DNA of 64,000 bases from Anseranas semipalmata (taxonomy: Eukaryota; Chordata; Aves; Anseriformes; Anseranatidae): contig VXAA01005665.1 of NCBI GenBank assembly GCA_013399115.1, positions 1,067,373 through 1,131,372 of the forward strand, in the 5' to 3' direction. The notes under the pieces were generated by a model. The model made no database searches. It was given only the letters and a program-made list of their open reading frames with translations, and had not been told where the DNA came from. Each line of letters opens with the position of its first letter. Positions within the stretch are counted from its first letter, which is position 1. Of this stretch, positions 50,365-62,075 are shown piece after piece. The position numbers were made by a program, and so were the translations under genes.

Positions 50365-52739
50365 GCCTTTCTTGACTGGAAACAGCTTGTGGCTAATGAG
50401 ATATGAACCTGTCAATTCTACGAGAAAGCAGTATTGGTCCACACAGCATTGCAAAAGCAACCTGTGGTAGAATCTTACATCCATCCATGGTAAGTCCATC
50501 TGGGCACAGTAAATTTACTAATAAAGCTTCCTACTACGAGAAGATGGACTGGGATGCAGCATGGTAGTAGTGATATCTAGATGCCACCTTCTTTTGCAGT
50601 AATTCCATTGGTTCATTCAACTTAGTGATAAAGTAAAAACTAAATTGCACTGAACTTATCTAAAAAGCTGTGTTCATAAGCGTACATATAATTTACATGT
50701 TCTGTATTTTCTAGATGTTTATAAAGATAAAAAGCCCATTTAATACTTAGTATGTAGCATTTGAAGAGGGATTTCTGATCGGTCCAAAATAAAATTTATG
50801 TGAAAGACTTCATGTTCACTGCTGCTTCCCCTGCCCCATCTTGTCTTACCCCAGTTTACCCACCACTCCCACCTTCCATTTCTTCAGCTAAACAGGGATA
50901 ATTCCCATATTCCTGGCACAGATCAACCCCATGCTTTTTCCCAGATCCGCTGAAACCTGGCAGGCAGCAAAACCCTGGAGCACCTATGGGTGCCTGCTTT
51001 CACGAGAGCCCAGGCCTTTGCCAGCCCAGTGTCCCGTTATCGTCGTGTAGTCCCATATGATGGTTTTTCTTGTGATGCGTCTCGTAAAGCAAGTCTTGGT
51101 ACCTGTCCTTAGTACAAGTACCAAATTCCAACATCTTTTCCATACCTTTAACCTAAAATAAGGAATTACTGCTGCCACTGCATAATGTGCTGCTGATTCC
51201 TGGAGTGGAGCATAGTGCCCTGACTGCTCGTGCTCGAGGAAGAGGAGGGCAGCTGGGTTGTTCCGGGAGTGGAGGGTCTGTCTGGCAAGGGGCAAGCAAA
51301 AGCTCTGGGTTTGTCAATGTATCTGGGAAGCACTTTAATGCACTGATGAGCAGTGTGGGAAGAGCTTAGAGGTTTTCCACTGGAGGTGGAAAGTCATATG
51401 CTACGTTCTTTATTCCTTTGTTTTCATGTGTGTTGAACATGCAGGAGTTTTGCTGGAGTAAAGAATATTTTAGTTCAGTATTTTTTTGCTATTAATATGA
51501 ATATGGTTTTATTACTGCCATCATCACTTTTGTTTTTTCAACAAGATAGAATAAACACAATGCAAGAATTTATATTTGTGACACTAGTGAGTCCAACTTA
51601 GAAGTTAAAGAGATATAGACAGATTTGGATTCCTACCTAAAATTTGGAATTTATCTTAACATTCTTGGGAATCCACTCTGTCTTTTTGATTTTACTTCTT
51701 GACAGTGTCCAAAATTTGCACATCAAATATTTTAAATAATTAAATCCACAAATAAAGATATTTGTTTTTAAAATTACCTTTTGTATTACAGGGTCTTGTC
51801 CCCATAGAAAGGAGTTATGTTTTGATGAGGAGAATCAAAATGATCTTAAATTATTTGTAGAATAAGGATGAGTACAGAAGTTTTATTTAACAGTGTGTAA
51901 GTGCAAACCAGAAGTTACATGTGATTTGAATAATAAATGCAACAAAGTACTACAAGTTTTCATCTGTACATTCAAATGGAAGCATTGTAAAGTTTATTTC
52001 TGTTAAAAGCCCCTGTTCCCCCTAAGTAGATTTTCCTGTCCCATATTAGCAGCAGTATGAGATGAAATCAGATGAAAGTGGAAATGCACATATTTAAAAA
52101 AAAAAAATGTGTACCCTTTTTATTTGAAATCTTTTTACAAGTTGAATAAGCATCCATATTTCTTTTATGTAGACTGGATGGCAAGGCATAGATTAAATGG
52201 ATTGCCTGAGGTCATGTGACGAGTCAGTGGTAGATTTAGGAATGCAAATTAGGTTTTGAAGTCTCAGATTTCAGTTAGTTTCATGGGATTATGTCTCACT
52301 GCCATCACCAGCATTAAAGGAAACATGAACGTTAGTTTGCAGCTAGATTTTCTGCCTTAACAGAAACTTCTAGCATGTTCTGTTTTAAAACAAAGCTTCA
52401 TTAAAAACAAAATCATTTTCAATATGTTTTTGAATATATTTATCAATATTGGATTAATTTAATACTTAATGATTTTGTAAATTAACAGTTATGTCTGGAA
52501 AAAAGTAACCGTAATCTTTAAAATGTTTTGACTGCTGTAAGACATTTGACTTGAAATAGCATGACATCTTGATTAATAACCAAAACTTATTCAAAACCAA
52601 CCTTACAAGCATTAAGTAGACTAGAACTGTTTGAAAAAAAAAAAAACAAAACAGGATGAAAATGTAACAATAGATAGGAACTCTCCATTGAACAGTCACA
52701 TTTCTGTGCATTTGCCTCACAGGGAAAAGCAGCTGGTAC

Positions 52740-53600
52740 TGTACTATTTAGATGTTTTTCAGGACTGGTTTTTAGAAATGCCCTGGGAAACAAAATTGTT
52801 GCCAGTAAAGTTTGCCAATGCCACAACAGCTGTGGATATATGAAATAATGAAGAGCACAGGTCACCGGGCTCAGAGATGCACATGTTTCAGCACGGTGAA
52901 GCATAAGGACGTACATCTAAGAACTACGGGAGGGGGTGGTAGAGACAGAGTGGGAGCAGTGTCTGAGGAAAAACAGCAGCGTTGGGGTAGACAGGCAGTC
53001 AGACGTGGGTCCCGGGCTGATGCTGGGGCCGAGGGGACTTGCATAGGTATACAAACAAGCCCTCGGAGTGCTGGTAGAGAAGTGCTGTCACCTTTGTATT
53101 TGTTGCTTCTGTGAATGCTGCACCGGGGTCTCCAGGTCTGGGATCCACACTTCAGAAAAACGATGAAAAATTGAAGAGGGCACGGAGAAGAGCCACAGAC
53201 TAATTAAAGGATTAGGAAAATATGATTTCTACAGCAAGACTTAGGAGCTCAATTTATTTAGCTTATCAAAGAGTAGGTTAATGGATGATATGATCGCAGT
53301 CTCTAAGTACCGACGAAAGAAAGAGAAATTTGATAATAGAGGGCTCTTCAGAGCAGGGAAGAAGATGTAACAAGAGCCCGTAGATGCTAGGTGATGCAGC
53401 GAGACAAATTCAGACTAGCAGAAAAATACCGTTTTCTCATTTAAACAGTAATGACTGTTGCTCACTGAAATAAGTTACCAAAGGTGCCGCTGAGATTTCC
53501 ATTACTAGACTTCTTAAAGGTGGAATGTTTTTGTTAAAGGACAATGTCTTGTTCAATCTCTGCTCCCAGGCTTAGGGAAGAAGTTAAGGCAAGAAGCAGC
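52740..53600 (+). mobile_element. Ancient CR1 (L3-like) LINE copy: end of ORF2 and 3' region
   Basis: Motifs follow the order of the old amniote CR1 consensus. 'gtaaagtttgccaatgcc' corresponds to the F-A-D-D reverse-transcriptase core region, in diverged form. 'aataatgaagagcacaggtc', 'aaggacgtacatctaagaac', 'ggacttgcataggtataca', 'gagaagagccacagac', 'gattaaaggattagg'-like sequence, 'gagctcaatttatttagctt', 'tctctaagtacc', 'ttgataatagagggctcttc' and 'agacaaattcagac' come after it. The copy is about 0.85 kb, in the CADM2 sense direction, with many substitutions and indels that break the reading frame. It is a fossil, older than the copy at 43.6 kb and retained from an early sauropsid or amniote burst. 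Both ends are approximate. Confidence 0.9.
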
Positions 53601-56600
53601 ATCCATACTAGAGAACCACAGTGGTAATTTCCAGATCTTGAAATGATGGTGAAAGCTGTGTTTATTTTAACACAACAGCCTTATTGAATCTGAATATGCT
53701 GCCCTCAGTTAGCAAGGCTTGCCTTATTCTTGAATGCTCAACACCAAGCATTCTTGATTTAATGGGATTATGCATGTGTATCAGAACCAGCTTACTCAAC
53801 GCTGGGAGTTACGAGCGCTTTTTTGCAGCGGTGACAGGTTATCCTATGCATGATGGTGTTTTCCAGAGCAAGCCCCTTGGGGTATGATGTTCTGATTCCA
53901 GCTGGTGGCCTCCAGCCACGGGTTGGCATGCTGCTGTGGAAGCCTGCTGCCCCTGTAGCTGAATGGTGGTACCTGGGGCTGGCTGAGAACACCTTGTCTG
54001 CTTCACCAATGGCAAAGGGTTTTTTTTTCATCACACTGAGTAACTTGCATGGGCTGGCAGCTTCTCTCTCATGCTTCACGGGCATGTGCTACTTACCTAT
54101 TTAACAGAAATAAGGCCTTTCCCACAAACTGCTGCCAGTCCCCCCAGGACCAGAGCCTCAGTGGCATAAAAGCACTTCTCTGACACTTTTAATGCTGTGT
54201 TAAATGGCCTAATGCTCATGCTTTCTATAACGTTTATGTACCTGCTTATAGGCTTTTATAAGGTTTTCGTCTAGCCCCAAAGGTCCTACTTCAATAACCC
54301 AAGTGAGATGCTGATACAAGCAAAAAAAGTAATCTCATAAATGTTTCTTTGTCTTAGTTTTCCCATCACTTACTAATAATTTTGGCCTTAATTAATAGGT
54401 GTGCAGTATCCATTCTTTTGCTCTTGCTTTTTCTATTTTACTATTTTCCATACAGACTTCCTTTCTTCCACTTGGGCTAATTGCCAGATTTAATGGCCCA
54501 TTTTCTCTATCTTTTTCTCCACTGCAGGCTTCCTATGAAGCCCTATGCATCTTCTTCAGATCCAGGTAGCTTCTGTGTTGATAAAGGATAGGGGGAATGC
54601 TTTGGTTTGACTTTTATATGCTAGATTAATTCTCACTTCCAAAACATCAGCACTCAATGTAGTGGTAAGAGGAAAGAAAGTTTTCCTGACCTCTTTCAGA
54701 TCCAGGTACCCACAGTTTCCATTAAAGTGGTTGATCACCATAGTTTAGATATTAACCGCTGTTCTGATCAACAAGTCTGTGACGTTACCATAATTAGCAA
54801 ATGAGAGATTGCATATACATTGAGACCTCTAATATCAAAAAGAGAATGTAGGATAATCCTGGGGAGACTTCCTAAATCATGTTAATAGGGTCCTAAATCA
54901 TTACAGCAGTTCTTTATTAAAGAATAGGAATGGAATATAGTTTAATGTAAATCACAGATTTCACTGCGCTATTCTCTAGCACTAGGCTCAGTTTAATGCT
55001 TCTTATATGCAAAAAATATTTTAGCCCCCATAGCCTCTTATCCACAGCTCATACTTTAGAAGGTTATGTCTTTGGTAAAATGCCTGTAATTTAGTGGAAG
55101 TAATAACAGGCTGTGTGCATTTTTCTGGATTTTTAAAATTCTAATTTAAGCAATAAGCAATCTATGCAATATCTTGAGGTTCCTTGACACATTAGAGTTG
55201 AAAGAGGAGAATGGAAGAAAATGACAAATCTTTTCTGTTTTCTTTTTTTTTCCACCCTTGTTTATGATTTTTTCACTCATCAAGCATTTCTCAATGTGTG
55301 GTTTTCAAGAAGCAGAGTTTGATTAATGAAGTGTCAGATACAGAGCATGTCATGAGTATTTTGGCATTTATTGTTCGCAGCATTTAAATTAGCCATGGTA
55401 TTTGCAGTATTCCATATTTTTATTTACTATATTTGTTATCCTGTTAACAGTAAATACCTGTTTATAGTAAACATCGGTACATAGTAAATTTTGATCTTTG
55501 GGCATCTACAAGAAGTTGATATTTATACAAAAAAAGATGCAATTCAGTTCTTATTTTCCAATACCAGGTATTGAAATTTGGCATTTTGATGGAAATCCTT
55601 TTAGTTTTTTAAACCAAGACATGGAATTGTTTTTCTTTAAAATTATAAAAGAATCTTTTATTTATTTATTAAGATGACCTTTTCTTAGCACTGCTGATAA
55701 TTATTTTGTTCAGGTTATAGACACTTAGGCAGTAGAATAGTATTTTGTAAATAGGGTACTTATGAAGAGTGTCAGACTACCTGAATGCTAATGGTTTCTG
55801 TGATGTAGATACCAGGCCTACAGCCATCAAAATCATTTTACATAGGGAAATGGACAGCTATCAAAACCTGGCTAGAATTACATTTTTTGGCAATATAAGA
55901 GGTCAAATAGAAATTTAGTTATTAATCCCTTATTGAGTAATTCCTCACTCTGGTCATCTGAAAACCTGTATACTAGGTAGCAGACTTCTATATTATTGTG
56001 TCTTCCACACAGAAGACATGCCTCAGGTCCCATGTAGCTGGGAACAACTCTGGTGAGAGCCAGTAAAACAGGATGTTTCTGTTAGGGTTTTATGCTGAAT
56101 TTGTGATTTCCTTTTGGTATAATTAGTGGCTATTGTATAGATAGTTTCCTCAAAGTACTTATGTCTATGATCACTCCTGTAGGACTGTAGAGAGATTTTT
56201 CACTCCTGATGCATCCCACTTGAGAGTCAATTTTGGCATAATATTCCTCATGTTAGCAGCTCTACCTAACCTTGATCACTTCTTGTATGAATAGGACCTG
56301 TAAAAAGGAGAAGAAGAAAAGCATATGTTTGATTTAGACTATTGGATTGTCTTTTGCATTGTATCCTTGAATAAATTAAGTATATCTCACAAATAATGAT
56401 GTTTCTTGCTTATTATTGAGGACCGTTTCTTTCCCCACCCATGTTAAAAGAAGACATCCCATGTTTTTACTCTGCTCCCGTGTGATATTCTTGTCAGAAT
56501 GTGTTCTACTGTTTGACAAGGTGTGCTATTTTCACAATACACAAAGCAACTCTTCAGTCTAACTATGCCATTGAAAACGCTTGTGATTCAAGAACCTGGG

Positions 56601-57300
56601 TGATAGTGTGTCTGCATTGTGTAGAGGTATTTGGAAATCTTCCCAGTGACTTTTCAGCAAGCACTTAATGTGATTCATAATGCTCTGGGATAGACTCACA
56701 GATGTGAAAGAGAGCTACTACACCATCACTTCCATTTTCATATGCAATCTGGCTATATTCCCTCAACAGAGGATGTATCTAGTATTAGATTCACACTAAA
56801 TTTGGAGAGTTTGCTCTCCAATGACACAATTAACCTGACAGGAAAAACATCATCCCGAGAGTTCTTCAAAAAGCATAAAACAAAGCATGGAGTCCAGGCT
56901 GCCCCATCCCTCTGTTTAAAAAGCCTATGTAGATTTTTACATTACGTTTTCGGTGATGTTTTCAAGAGCCATTTAACTATGTTATCTGTACTGAGACATC
57001 TATATATGTATGTAGCATGTGAGCCCTATCATGGACATCTGGGTTTGTATGTACGTCTGAGAAAGTAAAGATCTCAGAGTATTTCTTTGAAGCTAATTCG
57101 TATGATGTATAGGAAAAAAAAGAAAAATAATATCACTGTTTCATAAATTAATTTGTTTCTCTGCTACAGAGAATATATTACTTATCTATTTTTTTTTCAA
57201 TTTATTGTATTATATTTCTTTGATCAGAATAGTTCCCACTGAATTCTGACTGTCACCTGTGGGAAGTTGCTGCGATAAATTCACTTCTACAACTTAAATC

Positions 57301-57361
57301 CTTTCTTTTTTTTTTCTCTTTCTCTTCCCTTCTCCTTCCCTCCCATCCCATCCCTCTTCAG
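57301..57361 (+). promoter_or_regulatory. CADM2: Polypyrimidine tract and 3' splice site of the CADM2 Ig exon
   Basis: About 58 nearly pure pyrimidines (C/T) run into TTCAG, with the acceptor AG at 57360-57361. This is an unusually long and strong 3' splice site, as expected for a constitutive exon that must be found after a 44.8-kb intron. Confidence 0.9.
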
Positions 57362-57511
57362 GTAGCCAAGGGCAGTTTCCGCTTACACAGAATGTCACGG
57401 TTGTTGAAGGGGGAACAGCAAATTTGACCTGCAGGGTCGATCAAAATGATAACACCTCCCTCCAGTGGTCAAATCCAGCTCAACAGACACTGTACTTTGA
57501 TGACAAGAAAG
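57362..57511 (+). CDS. CADM2: CADM2 exon encoding the start of the first Ig (V-type) domain
   Basis: This 150-nt exon encodes 49 complete codons plus split codons at both ends (phase 1 in, phase 1 out), with acceptor TTCAG and donor AAAG|GTAAAT at 57511/57512. The peptide starts S-Q-G-Q-F-P-L-T-Q and ends T-L-Y-F-D-D-K-K, which I recognise as CADM2. The near relative CADM3 shares the S-L-Q-W-S-N-P-A-Q-Q-T-L-Y-F core but not the N-terminal part. It covers the B strand with the canonical Ig cysteine (residue 23 of the segment, 57430-57432) and the core Trp in Q-W-S (57466-57468). The partner cysteine is in the next exon, outside the window. Three N-glycosylation sequons are present: N-V-T, N-L-T and N-T-S. 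CADM2 is a type I membrane protein mediating calcium-independent cell-cell adhesion at synapses and axons. Confidence 0.96.
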
Positions 57512-58569
57512 GTAAATTATTTCCTGAACTCGTGGTTCTGCAGCATTCTTTCTAAGAATGAATTGTTTTAAACAATTTCCATTGAATATTTTAATGTGAA
57601 ACTATTTGCTAGGAATATATGCTTTCAGCTATAATTATGATATAATGGTATATAATCAGTTTTTTCATGGGTGGGCGTGTTTCACTGAAGTGCTTCCTTT
57701 TGTATAAAATTATATGTTATTATTAAGGGAAAATAATAATATATGAAATTCTTAGTGCAAGCTGATTTGGAAAACATTGTTGCAAAATGTCTTGAAAGAG
57801 CATTTATGGATGCTAAGATGCTGACAAGGGAAGAAGTACTTCATAAACCCTCTAACTTGATTTTATTATTTTGTCTCTGCGTGTATGTGTATACATAAAC
57901 TCACTCGCTTCAGGTGTACTGGAGCTTTGTTTGGTTGTTAGTGCGATATGCAGTTGCTGTGGTAGAAATTCTTACTGTAACAGAGAATCAAAATTAATTC
58001 TTGTTTTTAGTGCCCTGATTTTTCCAACTATAGCATGCACAGATTTTTTAATCTGAGGTAATTTAGGAAAAAATACAGGAAAATGTCCATACCTTACAAA
58101 AAGGAGGGCGTTATCGTTGCAATACAATATATTTCCAAGACTTTTATCCTTATCTGAAATGAAAAAGTATATTTTACATAATAGAATCTTAACCTAAAGA
58201 TAGCATTAGATACCAGAAAGAAATTAAAACTAAAGTTACAAGGAATAAAATCACCACTTCGCTTCAAAAATGCAAAAGTTTTGGTGTTGATTTCACTAGT
58301 ACAAAAGTTCAACAATATTTTGTATTTAATTCTACTGCTTGAATTTATTCTGAAAGGTGCTACATATTCTGAGACATATTTTAACAAGTGCAGTTACTCT
58401 GCTGCTTAAAATTAAACAAGTGCTGTCCAAATGCTTAGCTGAATGATTGCAAGACTTTACAACACCTTGCAGGACTTAAAATGCCTTGTGGATCTATGCA
58501 CTTGAAAGAAAGTAGAGTCTAAAACCTGTTATTTTCTACCTGCAGAAGCTGCAATCAAAATATGGTTGG

Positions 58570-58601
58570 TTTTTTTTTTTATTATTTTTTTATTTTTTTA
58601 C
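58570..58601. repeat. T-rich low-complexity tract
   Basis: Runs of T are interrupted by single A bases over about 30 bases. Confidence 0.8.
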
Positions 58602-59511
58602 TATTAATATAATGGCTGAATAGAATCTCTTTATAGTGTTGAAGTGGTTCCTTTCTCTTTTATCTAATTTCCTGTAGTGTGTAATCATTTGATTTGCAAT
58701 TTCTTTGAAATCATAAGTACCTTTTGATGTAGGCTTGAAGATGAGAGGTTTATAAGGTGCAAACTTTTGTGCCGTAAGTCTAGTCCTATAACCTTTATTT
58801 ATATGGACACCTTTATTTTATCTCTAATCATTAGTGATTTGGGATGGGTAAATAATGTCTGCAAAAGTAAAAGCTGAGGGAACTTGTCTGTTGATAGAGC
58901 ACATCAATACTTGTAAAATCTATATTTTTTATAAATAAGTGACATTTTACAGGATATTGAGAAGGATGGGTGGGACTGCAAGTAGATTAATTTTTACTGT
59001 GTAGGCATTTTGATGTGAATTTAATTCTCTGTATACTTTAGCTAAATCTGTACTTTTACAAAGAATAATTGAAGTTTGTATTATTTTTTAATATAATGAA
59101 TTAAAGCAGCAGAATTTGAATGGCAAGCAGCATAGTAAGTACTTAAAAACAATTTATATTCCCCACAGAAAATGTGAGGAGTTGAAGTGTATAAATTTAA
59201 AGGACCACGCTTTTTATTGAACTTCTAGCTTGTCCCAAGACCTTGAGGAATACTTGAGGATTCAAGTCATTCATTTGTAGAGGGATTCCTGTATATCTAT
59301 TAGACAAGAAAATGTTTAACGTGATCAAGTAAAAGTTTAGGTCCTTCAGTCAGAGGTATTTAGTCTTTCCTACACTGGCAAGGCTTTACATTCTTTCTGT
59401 GTGACATTTCCAGACTTGAGTATACTTAGGGGAGTGAGCAGTACATCCAAGTCCCATATAGAAAACATTCTGCCATTTCTGAAAATGGAGTTAGAACTTT
59501 CATTGGCAGTT

Positions 59512-59539
59512 TTGTGTGTATGTGTGTGTATGTATGTGT
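59512..59539. repeat. (TGTGTA)n-like TG-rich run
   Basis: Alternating TG and TATG units over about 28 bases. Confidence 0.8.
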
Positions 59540-61742
59540 TCTTCATGTATAAGAAAGAACTTTCCTTTACACAATGATACTTGCTTTATTGAGCCAAAAT
59601 GGAGAGAAATATTTGCGGCTCTGATCTTGGTGCATTTATCAGTAAATGATGGTAAGTGCAACTGTAAAGTCTTCCTCATTCTTTTCTGCTTTACCCACTT
59701 GTCTCAGCCAGGAATACAATTTGGCTATAAAAAGTAGCTTTCTATTAGATCTAGTCATTACTTTTAATTTATTGAGATCAGTGCCTCAGCCAGAGTCTCT
59801 TCAAACCTGTTTCTTAGGGTTAGCCAAAACTAACCTTGAGATCTTACATCTCTCTTCAACACCATGAAAATTGCTATTTAATAGCTGTGTTTCTCAAGCT
59901 CTGAAAATTCATGGAAACTATTGAGTAGGAGCCCAATGGTGCTGGGTTAAAAGTTCTGTATAGAAAACAGAACCTTAGAGGAGCTCCACCAGTAAACTAC
60001 CCATTAGAGATGAACAACTGTGGTTATTACCACGTTCTGAACAAAATCAGATTCATATTCCTTTAATTCTACATCCTTTCAATAAGTTATTTTAATAATT
60101 ATGAGAGTCTTGTACAATGAAGTAAGTCAGGTAAACATCAAAAGAAGGTCCTACCTGTAGCAGCAGAAGAGGCAGATGACAGCTGTCAGCATATGGCAGA
60201 ACTGGTACCAAAAAATAGAGTAAATTGTCCATGCAGTGAAAAGCTCTCCACCACTAGATTGTTCTTGGTGGGACCCCTTCATGTTTACTTCTTACTCAAG
60301 CAAATTGGTTTCCCTGTCTTGGGAAAACATTTTCTGACCAAAATAAAACTTACTGTATGCCAGCAAAGAGTCATTTGGCCAGAGGGAGGGAAGATCTGCT
60401 TCCAAGTCCCGTGCCCTTCTACAACGGGGTTATTGTTAGTCTCCATTTTATTCAAAATGGATTATGTATACTGTAAAAAGCATATTCATGTCATTTTATG
60501 TTCTTCTGAACTGTAATGCAATTATTGACTTCAAAGTTAAAAGTTATATTCTTCCTTTTTCTTTTTTAGATGCTTTAGCCTAGTATGGAAATGCAGTGAG
60601 CCAACTGCACTAATGCCAAAAGCTACATTGTTAGCTTACTCTTTTGCTTCTCCTCCCATACTGTCATGCCTGCATGTTTTTAAGTACAAATTTTGCTCAG
60701 TTAGGAGGATGTTTTGTTGGAAAGGAACACCTTCCCCCACCCTCACAGCAATTTCATATTTATTTCATATTTATGAAGGAGTCAGGACTATGTTTAACTT
60801 GAGACATTTTTGGCACTTGGCCTATGCAGTCTTAAAATAATAAGGGAAGTAAATGATGAGTAGTAGAGTTTTCTTTCAGAAAAGGCAATGCTACAAATAT
60901 AGGGCATATGAAACTGTAGTTCAGTGGTTGTTTCCAGGTCCTCATCACTTGAAGTAGGTGATTCGCTATTTGTTTTAAGTTTAGGCCTAAAATGCATTTG
61001 ACTCATGGTGGTGATGGGAATGGAATTGGGCAAGGGGGCTGGTAGGGAGGAGAAACGCAATGTTTTCCTTTTCTTTTGCCTTTGCTGCATTTGTAGGACA
61101 CGTCTTAGGAAAAATGATATTAGGCCAGGGCAACTATTACTACATTTTTAATCCTGGTTTACTTGTCATATTAATTAAGTTGTATTGGAGATTGCCTTAG
61201 CAAAAAAAATTAAATGTGACCTCTTGCTTGGATAAATATGATACTGGAATACAAGAAAATGAGTGTCCAACAGCAGAGAGGACTGTGTGGGCTCCTTCAG
61301 TTTCACAGATTTTGTCTTCATTAGGATTTAAATGTGTTCTTTCTGACAAAAATTGATGTGGAAGTCCTGAAAGAGCACATGCATATCATGCCTGCCATAG
61401 GAAAATAGGTTGTAGCTGTATTTTATTAGCTAAGCAAGGGAAAACAGTAGCTTCCCTGTAAGTCTTATTTTTACACTCTAAAATGTATTGAAGCTGGAAC
61501 TAACTTTGTCTTCATTATTATTTTAACACATACTAGCTAAAATACGTTGAAATACAAATGTTTGGTCTTGTGGATTTGGTCTCAACGATGACCTCTCTCC
61601 TTCAGCATACTGTCTCTTTTTTGTCCTTTCTTGTACTTCTTTTTTCTGCTTCCTCTAACTTGTAGCTTCAAGGACATTGTATATCCATTTTATTTTTAAC
61701 TCTTCCACTTTAATTTGAAGCATAAAATCTTTACCTGACAGT

Positions 61743-61760
61743 AAAAAAAAAAAAAAAAAA
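61743..61760. repeat. poly(A) run
   Basis: An uninterrupted A run of 18 bases. Confidence 0.9.
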
Positions 61761-61919
61761 GATAGTCAAGTCACGTAAGTAGATAAATGGTCCTAATTTT
61801 TAAAAGGCTCAGCAATGTTACCACGACCCCCCTCAGTTTTCCACCCTACCCCCTGGCCAGAATTTTAAAGATTTGTCTTCCCGGAAAAAACAAATTCACA
61901 GCTCACCCTGAGCAAGTTC

Positions 61920-62075
61920 AGATTCTTCAGAAACAAATGCAAATTGCATACTGCACATGAATCGAATTTTTCCCTACACAATTTTCAATTAAAATGAATA
62001 ATTACCATAGAAACCTCCGTGCCACTTTATGCACCGAAGTACCTATAATTATATACCTGCCTTTGGAAGAAGCAC
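61920..62075. other. Candidate conserved non-coding element with octamer and homeodomain-type motifs
   Basis: The segment begins with aaatgcaaattgcata, in which an ATGCAAAT octamer (POU factor site) overlaps an inverted partial copy. It continues with TTTTCAATTAAAATGAATAATTACC-type AT-rich homeodomain sites and ACCATAGAAACC. The mixture of distinct short motifs without simple repeats or transposon similarity looks like developmental enhancer sequence. Conservation cannot be assessed from one sequence, so this is weak. Confidence 0.22.

Larger units (their letters stand above)
12541..57361 (+). other. CADM2: CADM2 intron between microexon and first Ig exon (44.8 kb)
   Basis: The intron runs from the GTGAGT donor at 12541 to the CAG acceptor ending at 57361, 44,821 bases by these coordinates. 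No other segment in it combines plausible splice sites with CADM2-like coding sequence. It carries several CR1 LINE fragments, simple repeats, one CpG island and one assembly gap, listed separately. Stretches not listed separately, for example 15.1-23.2 kb, 25.3-30.3 kb, 38-42.5 kb, 44.4-52.7 kb and 53.6-57.3 kb, hold only AT-rich unique sequence with short chance open frames. I recognise no other gene, on either strand. An unannotated non-coding RNA cannot be excluded. Confidence 0.8.

Noticed and set aside
52812..53114. 100-codon plus-strand frame as an independent small gene
   Set aside because: It lies inside the ancient CR1 copy and is a decayed fragment of that element.
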